A stretch of DNA of 64,000 bases from Flavobacterium azizsancarii. Lineage in GTDB: Bacteria; Bacteroidota; Bacteroidia; Flavobacteriales; Flavobacteriaceae. Numbering within the stretch: the first letter of the stretch is position 1; every line of letters begins with the position of its first letter. Location: contig NZ_JAMZNK010000003.1 in the NCBI RefSeq assembly GCF_027980145.1, forward strand, positions 174,660 through 238,659, read 5' to 3'. This document shows, in pieces, positions 60,212 to 64,000 of this stretch. The notes under the pieces were generated by a model, which worked only from the letters and a program-made list of their open reading frames with translations, did no database searches and was not told the DNA's origin. The position numbers and the translations under genes were made by a program.

Positions 60212-60219
60212 TAGTTTTG
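60212..60219 (+). promoter_or_regulatory. TAGTTTTG -7 box of ald
   Basis: A TAnnTTTG box 37 bases before the ATG at 60257, in the shared Lrp-ald gap. Confidence 0.5.
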
Positions 60220-60256
60220 TAAAAGAATTTCAATAAAAACGAAAAAATATAACAAA

Positions 60257-61375
60257 ATGATAATAGGTGTTCCAAAAGAAATAAAAAATAACGAAAACCG
60301 TGTGGCTTTAACTCCCGCCGGAGTTTCTGAAATGAAAAAACACGGACATGCAGTTTATGTTCAGGCAACAGCTGGTCTAGGAAGTGGTTTTAGTGATGAG
60401 GAATATGCAAATGCCGGAGCGGTTGTTTTAGCCACTATTGAGGAAGTATATGCTATTGCTGAAATGATCATTAAAGTAAAAGAACCAATTGCATCTGAAT
60501 ATCCATTAATCAAAAAAGATCAATTATTATTTACTTACTTTCACTTTGCTTCATCAGAACCATTAACTCATGCTATGCTTGAGAAAGGTGCTGTATGTTT
60601 AGCTTATGAAACGGTTGAAAAAGCAGATCGCAGCTTACCATTATTAGTTCCAATGTCTGAAGTTGCCGGTCGTATGGCTATTCAGCAAGGAGCAAAATAT
60701 CTTGAAAAACCATTAAAAGGAAGAGGAATTCTTTTGGGTGGAGTTCCAGGTGTACCTCCTGCTAAAGTTTTAGTTTTAGGTGGGGGAATCGTTGGAACTC
60801 AAGCTGCAAAAATGGCGGCTGGTTTAGGAGCTCAGGTAACTATTATGGATTTAAGTTTGCCTCGTTTACGTTATTTAGATGACATTATGCCTGCAAACGT
60901 GAGTACAGAAATGTCAAATCATTACAACATTACAAAAGCAATTGCTACAGCTGATTTAATTGTTGGAGCAGTTTTAATTCCAGGAGCAAAAGCGCCTCAC
61001 TTAATTACTCGTGACATGCTTAAATTAATGCGCCCGGGAACTGTTGTTGTAGATGTTGCAGTTGACCAAGGTGGATGTATCGAAACTTGTACTCCTACAA
61101 CTCACGAAAATCCAACTTTTATCATTGATGATATTGTTCACTACTGTGTAGCAAATATGCCAGGTGCTGTGCCTTACACATCTACTTTGGCTTTGACTAA
61201 TGCAACTTTGCCTTACGCGGTGCAATTAGCAAATAAAGGCTGGGAAAAAGCTTGTAACGAAAATGAAGAATTGAAAAAAGGATTAAACATTGCTAACGGA
61301 AAAATTCTTTACAAAGGAGTTGCTGAAGCTTGGAACCTTCCTTTTAACGAAGAGTTAGTGTTAGCAAACGCATAG
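60257..61375 (+). CDS. ald: Alanine dehydrogenase
   Basis: A 372-residue NAD-dependent enzyme that oxidatively deaminates L-alanine to pyruvate and ammonia. Substrate contacts R15, K75 and H96 are at the standard positions (NENRVALTP, VKEPIA, YFHFAS), and the NAD loop is VLGGGIVGTQAAKMAAGLGAQ. The end region contains DQGGCIETCTPTTHENPTF. It serves nitrogen and carbon recovery from alanine and peptidoglycan. The divergent Lrp-type gene is its probable regulator. Confidence 0.96.
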   Translation: MIIGVPKEIKNNENRVALTPAGVSEMKKHGHAVYVQATAGLGSGFSDEEYANAGAVVLATIEEVYAIAEMIIKVKEPIASEYPLIKKDQLLFTYFHFASSEPLTHAMLEKGAVCLAYETVEKADRSLPLLVPMSEVAGRMAIQQGAKYLEKPLKGRGILLGGVPGVPPAKVLVLGGGIVGTQAAKMAAGLGAQVTIMDLSLPRLRYLDDIMPANVSTEMSNHYNITKAIATADLIVGAVLIPGAKAPHLITRDMLKLMRPGTVVVDVAVDQGGCIETCTPTTHENPTFIIDDIVHYCVANMPGAVPYTSTLALTNATLPYAVQLANKGWEKACNENEELKKGLNIANGKILYKGVAEAWNLPFNEELVLANA

Positions 61376-61411
61376 TGCTAACATTAAATAAGTGCTTACT
61401 AAACACTATTC

Positions 61412-61441
61412 AAAAGGCTTTTCTTAATTGAAAAGCCTTTT
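61412..61441 (+). terminator. Terminator behind ald
   Basis: AAAAGGCTTTTC (61412-61423) pairs with GAAAAGCCTTTT (61430-61441) around a 6-base loop, followed by a T-tract. Confidence 0.85.
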
Positions 61442-61452
61442 TTTTATCACAT

Positions 61453-61482
61453 AAAAAAACCTGCCATTATATGACAGGTTTT
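61453..61482 (-). terminator. Terminator behind pafA
   Basis: Read on the minus strand, AAAACCTGTCAT pairs with ATGGCAGGTTTT and is followed by seven Ts. It lies 22 bases after the pafA stop. Confidence 0.85.
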
Positions 61483-61503
61483 ATTTTGTATGCTAGAGAG
61501 AAA

Positions 61504-63123
61504 CTATTTTTTCTCATCTAAAACTTCTTGCAACACTTTTGCTTCAGTTCCATTTGGGAAAGTTACTTTGATTTTTTGCGCAATTGTTGGCGCAATCTCA
61601 GTAATGGCTTTCTTATCATAAGATTCTCCTTTTTTAATATGCCATCCGTAAAAAATAGCTGGCACATGTGTATCATAAGAATAAGGCGTTCCGTGTGACG
61701 TTCCTGTAGTTGTGTACTCGATAACTCCGGGTTTATCAATAATTACCAAATCACCATTTTGGGTGACATCATAACCTTTCGCGACAAAATTCAAATAATA
61801 ATCATTTCCTGCATTAGCTAAAATTTCTTCTTCAGTATATACTTTTTTAACTTGTGGCTGAGCTATTAAAAAATCCTTAAAAGCTTGTTTTACTTTTACT
61901 AAATCTAACTTTTTATCTTTAATAATTTGTTTATTGAAGAAAACATTAAAGTTTGAGTAGTTTAAGATTAAATCCACTCCAAATGTTTTAACAGAGAAAT
62001 CCTGTAAACTTTTTTTAACTTCTTTTGAAGGATAATTATCTACATTATATTTATGATCTTTTAAATAAATCACATTTTCAGCTCCTGCATGATCAGCAGT
62101 TAGAAAAAGTAAATAATTTCCTTTCCCAACAGTTTTATCCAGATAATTTAAGAAATCTGCGATTGTTTGATCTAATCTCAAATAGGTATCCTGAAGTTCC
62201 ATAGAACGTGGCCCAAGTAAGTGACCTACATAATCAGTAGAAGAGAAACTTACAGTTAAAAAGTCTGTAATATTATCCTTTCCTAATTCTTCTTTTTCAA
62301 TAGCTTTCTTAGCAAATTCAGCCAGTAAGTCATTTCCAAAAGGAGTTGCTCTTAGAATTCCAGCATCATTCTTTTCATACATTGATTTTAAATCATACGG
62401 GAAAACAGGCGCTGCACTTCCGTACAATTTACCTTCATAAGGATTATCATCAGGTAAACTTTCGTTATATATTGAAGCTGGTTTGTACAAATCCCATCCT
62501 TTGTTAATATATGGCATATAATGTTTCTCATTATTGAATTGAATAACCCACTCAGGTAATTTTTCTCCATAAAAAGTACTTGAAATAAAAGATCCGGTTT
62601 TACTGTACCAAAATGCCCAGTTTGCAAAGTGACCTGCCGGCAAAATTGCGCCACGATCTTTAAGGCTAATTCCAATTACTTTTCCTTGAAAATTGGTCGC
62701 CATTCTTACTTCGTCAGTAATAGTAGTACTTTGCAAATTTTTAGGAGACATAGCACCTTCTTCTGCTGTACCATCACCAACAGTTTTCACACCTGCATCA
62801 TCCGTACAATACATTTGCTTTCCAAGTGTTCTGCTAAACCATTCATTACCTACAATTCCATGTGTAGCTGGCGTAGTTCCAGTATAAATTGATGCATGTC
62901 CCGGGGCTGTATAAGTTGGCATGTAATTATAATGCATATTCTGAAAAGTATATCCATTATTCATCAATCTCTTAAATCCGTTTGGTGAAAAATCATCTGA
63001 AAACCGATATAAATATTCCATTTTCATCTGATCTACTACAATCCCTACCACTAACTTAGGGCGTTGTTGAGCATTTAAATTTGAGAGAACAAACAATGTC
63101 AACAATACAATACTTTTTTTCAT
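61504..63123 (-). CDS. pafA: PafA-type alkaline phosphatase
   Basis: A 539-residue secreted enzyme of the alkaline phosphatase superfamily (PafA class, described in Elizabethkingia). The signal peptide (residues 1-18, ending LNA) is followed by metal Asp31 (VVDQMKMEYLY), nucleophile Thr72 (MPTYTAPGHASIYTG), SFSSTDYVGHLLG, FLTADHAGAENV and TGTSHGTPYSYD. It releases phosphate from phosphomonoesters and phytate without being repressed by phosphate in known homologues. A frame open to 63180 is rejected because a TATTTTTG -7 box (63146-63153) lies just upstream of ATG 63123. Confidence 0.93.
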   Translation of the reverse strand: MKKSIVLLTLFVLSNLNAQQRPKLVVGIVVDQMKMEYLYRFSDDFSPNGFKRLMNNGYTFQNMHYNYMPTYTAPGHASIYTGTTPATHGIVGNEWFSRTLGKQMYCTDDAGVKTVGDGTAEEGAMSPKNLQSTTITDEVRMATNFQGKVIGISLKDRGAILPAGHFANWAFWYSKTGSFISSTFYGEKLPEWVIQFNNEKHYMPYINKGWDLYKPASIYNESLPDDNPYEGKLYGSAAPVFPYDLKSMYEKNDAGILRATPFGNDLLAEFAKKAIEKEELGKDNITDFLTVSFSSTDYVGHLLGPRSMELQDTYLRLDQTIADFLNYLDKTVGKGNYLLFLTADHAGAENVIYLKDHKYNVDNYPSKEVKKSLQDFSVKTFGVDLILNYSNFNVFFNKQIIKDKKLDLVKVKQAFKDFLIAQPQVKKVYTEEEILANAGNDYYLNFVAKGYDVTQNGDLVIIDKPGVIEYTTTGTSHGTPYSYDTHVPAIFYGWHIKKGESYDKKAITEIAPTIAQKIKVTFPNGTEAKVLQEVLDEKK

Positions 63124-63145
63124 ACTTAAATTATAATATTTAATA

Positions 63146-63153
63146 CAAAAATA
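63146..63153 (-). promoter_or_regulatory. TATTTTTG -7 box of pafA
   Basis: The complement of 63146-63153 reads TATTTTTG, placing transcription start near 63139, 16 bases before the ATG at 63123. Confidence 0.55.
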
Positions 63154-63253
63154 CAGATTCACATTTAGATAGGCTAACACACCATAATTTAAAACTTAAA
63201 AATGAATATAATTTAACAGAAACTTTTACAGAAAATTATCCAATACTTGATTT

Positions 63254-63366
63254 TGGCGTTTCCCTTCGGGTCGGGCTGTACGCTAAATCTTTTGCGATAG
63301 AGATATTAGTTTGTTTCGCCAGAGGCTTGTAGTATCGCAAAAGGATATCGCTGCCATCCCTAACGC
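63254..63366. repeat. Palindromic repeat, variant ending CCATCCCTAACGC, copy D
   Basis: GGCGTTTCCCTTCGGGTCGGGC opens the element and a central stem CTTTTGCGATA/TATCGCAAAAG sits in the middle. It ends GGATATCGCTGCCATCCC then TAACGC. It resembles copies A-C in plan but carries the TAACGC end in place of GGGGCTAG. The rest of 63154-63694 has only degenerate CGCAAAG-type repeats (63588-63604, 63632-63650) and no gene. Confidence 0.65.
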
Positions 63367-63694
63367 AATCTAAGATAAAGAGAAGTGTCATTTTTAAAAT
63401 TCCAGATTCCAAAGTATCACGCCTTGTGCCTTTGTGAACTTTCCACCAACATTCAATTAAAAGATTTTTTAGTCCTTCTCTTTTAAAAAGCAAACTAGAA
63501 GCTATTTTAAAAAAAAATAAGAATCAATAAAAACAAAAAGAAAGACAACTTTCCACAATTGCATTTGGTAACAAAATATTATCCGGTCCAGCTTTGCGAA
63601 CTTAAAAATTTTCAACAATTACAAACTTCCCTTGCGCGCTTTGCGGTTAAACTACAAAGCATTATAAAACATTACTGCAGTATTTTGTAAAACA

Positions 63695-63725
63695 AAAAAC
63701 CCTGTTTCGCTAGAAACAGGGTTTT
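63695..63725 (-). terminator. Terminator of the rRNA operon
   Basis: AAAAACCCTGTTTC (63695-63708) pairs with GAAACAGGGTTTT (63713-63725) around GCTA. On the minus strand it follows the 5S gene and ends in a T-rich run. Confidence 0.9.
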
Positions 63726-63732
63726 CAAAAGA

Positions 63733-63841
63733 AAGGCGACGACATACTCTCCCACATAACTGCAGTACCATCTGCGCAGGCGGGCTTAACTACTCTGTTC
63801 GGGATGGGAAGAGGTGAGCCCCGCCGCAATAACCACCTTAA
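63733..63841 (-). rRNA. rrf: 5S rRNA
   Basis: The minus strand reads as a full 5S rRNA: helix I from AAGGTGGT and GTCGTCGCCTT ends, the loop region CCCATCCCGAACAGAG and GTTAAGCCCGCC, and GATGGTACTGC in the second arm. About 109 bases; the exact ends are set by helix I pairing and may be off by a few bases. It is the last gene of the rRNA operon. Confidence 0.93.
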
Positions 63842-63941
63842 GAAGTTATAATTGCTTTGGGCAATTTTACAATTAATTAAAAATTGTAATAATATCTTAA
63901 CATACTGAGATAAAGAAAAAAGTATTGATTTAGAAAGTTTC

Positions 63942-63965
63942 TTCTCCCACCTTACGGTGGGAGAA
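63942..63965 (-). other. 23S-5S spacer hairpin
   Basis: TTCTCCCACC (63942-63951) pairs perfectly with GGTGGGAGAA (63956-63965) around TTAC. It lies in the spacer just after the 23S 3' end, where a processing stem would be expected. Confidence 0.6.
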
Positions 63966-63971
63966 AAGGGT

Positions 63972-64000
63972 GTACATAAGCTTACGGATTATTAGTACTA
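63972..64000 (-). rRNA. rrl: 23S rRNA, 3' end (partial)
   Basis: The last 29 bases, read on the minus strand, give TAGTACTAATAATCCGTAAG then CTTATGTAC, matching the conserved GGTACTAATGAACCGTGAGG-type 3' end of bacterial 23S rRNA. The remainder lies beyond the window. The 3' boundary is approximate. Confidence 0.85.

Noticed and set aside
63236..63493. An 85-codon open frame on the minus strand
   Set aside because: It reads through the palindromic repeat copy D and has no homology-like pattern; the frame is a by-product of the repeat.
1..64000. Prophage, plasmid or insertion sequence
   Set aside because: No integrase, transposase, phage structural or conjugation gene was found; composition appears uniform.

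Overview
The window is low-GC chromosomal DNA from a member of the Bacteroidota, most likely a Flavobacterium or close relative. The evidence is the gene content (PafA-type alkaline phosphatase, a long-form GAPDH, a DnaJ with only two zinc motifs, a two-subunit methylmalonyl-CoA mutase whose small subunit lacks a B12 domain, TonB plug-domain proteins behind an ECF sigma factor). In addition, TAnnTTTG -7 boxes, the flavobacterial sigma-A promoter signature, sit just upstream of many genes. No phage, plasmid, IS transposase or CRISPR array was found; this is ordinary core chromosome with a high load of small palindromic intergenic repeats.

Layout. 1-9.7 kb: end of an RCK-domain ion transporter, 1-Cys peroxiredoxin, an AEC/MFS exporter pair, an Rrf2 regulator with an NAD(P)-binding partner and a shared operator-like site, MeaB GTPase, an LtaS-like sulfatase-fold membrane enzyme and a MATE exporter. 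9.7-16 kb: a small outer-membrane barrel, a di-haem peroxidase with an imelysin-like front half behind a PhoX/DUF839 lipoprotein, PPK2, and a beta-propeller-like protein. 16-24 kb: a frame-disrupted membrane-anchored gene; an ECF sigma/anti-sigma cassette in which the anti-sigma carries a TonB-plug-like tail and is followed by a free-standing secreted plug domain; LURP-one-like protein, SDR, unknown proteins and MtaB. 24-36 kb: acetyltransferase, HAD phosphatase, single-domain DEAD-like protein, a sigma-54 activator without a DNA-binding domain, a NatAB-type ABC exporter, GrpE-DnaJ, tRNA-Trp, HisS and a MacB-like permease. 36-48 kb: PrmC, RibD, DnaA, a tyrosine phosphatase, an RsmI-like methylase, an aminotransferase and a 2,4-dienoyl-CoA reductase. 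48-64 kb: Udk, DivIC/FtsB, methylmalonyl-CoA mutase, lytic transglycosylases, DapF, HtrA, GAPDH, an Lrp/alanine dehydrogenase pair, PafA, and the 3' end of an rRNA operon (5S and the tail of 23S) on the minus strand.

How the genes work together. MeaB (4.7 kb) is the chaperone of the methylmalonyl-CoA mutase encoded 44 kb away. DivIC/FtsB, the two lytic transglycosylase-like proteins and DapF all serve envelope and division. The Lrp-type regulator diverges from alanine dehydrogenase, which it probably controls. The ECF cassette looks like a self-contained surface-signalling unit.

Most convergent gene pairs share a strong bidirectional hairpin terminator. Many of the larger intergenic gaps contain a copy of one of several palindromic repeat families. 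These repeats have in places become the last codons of flanking genes. The most unusual items are the -1 frame break at a dnaX-type slippery heptamer (16199-16205), the ECF/plug-domain cassette (17026-18909), the DNA-binding-less sigma-54 activator (26813-27976) and the nested repeat elements at 32908-33272 and 40955-41120.
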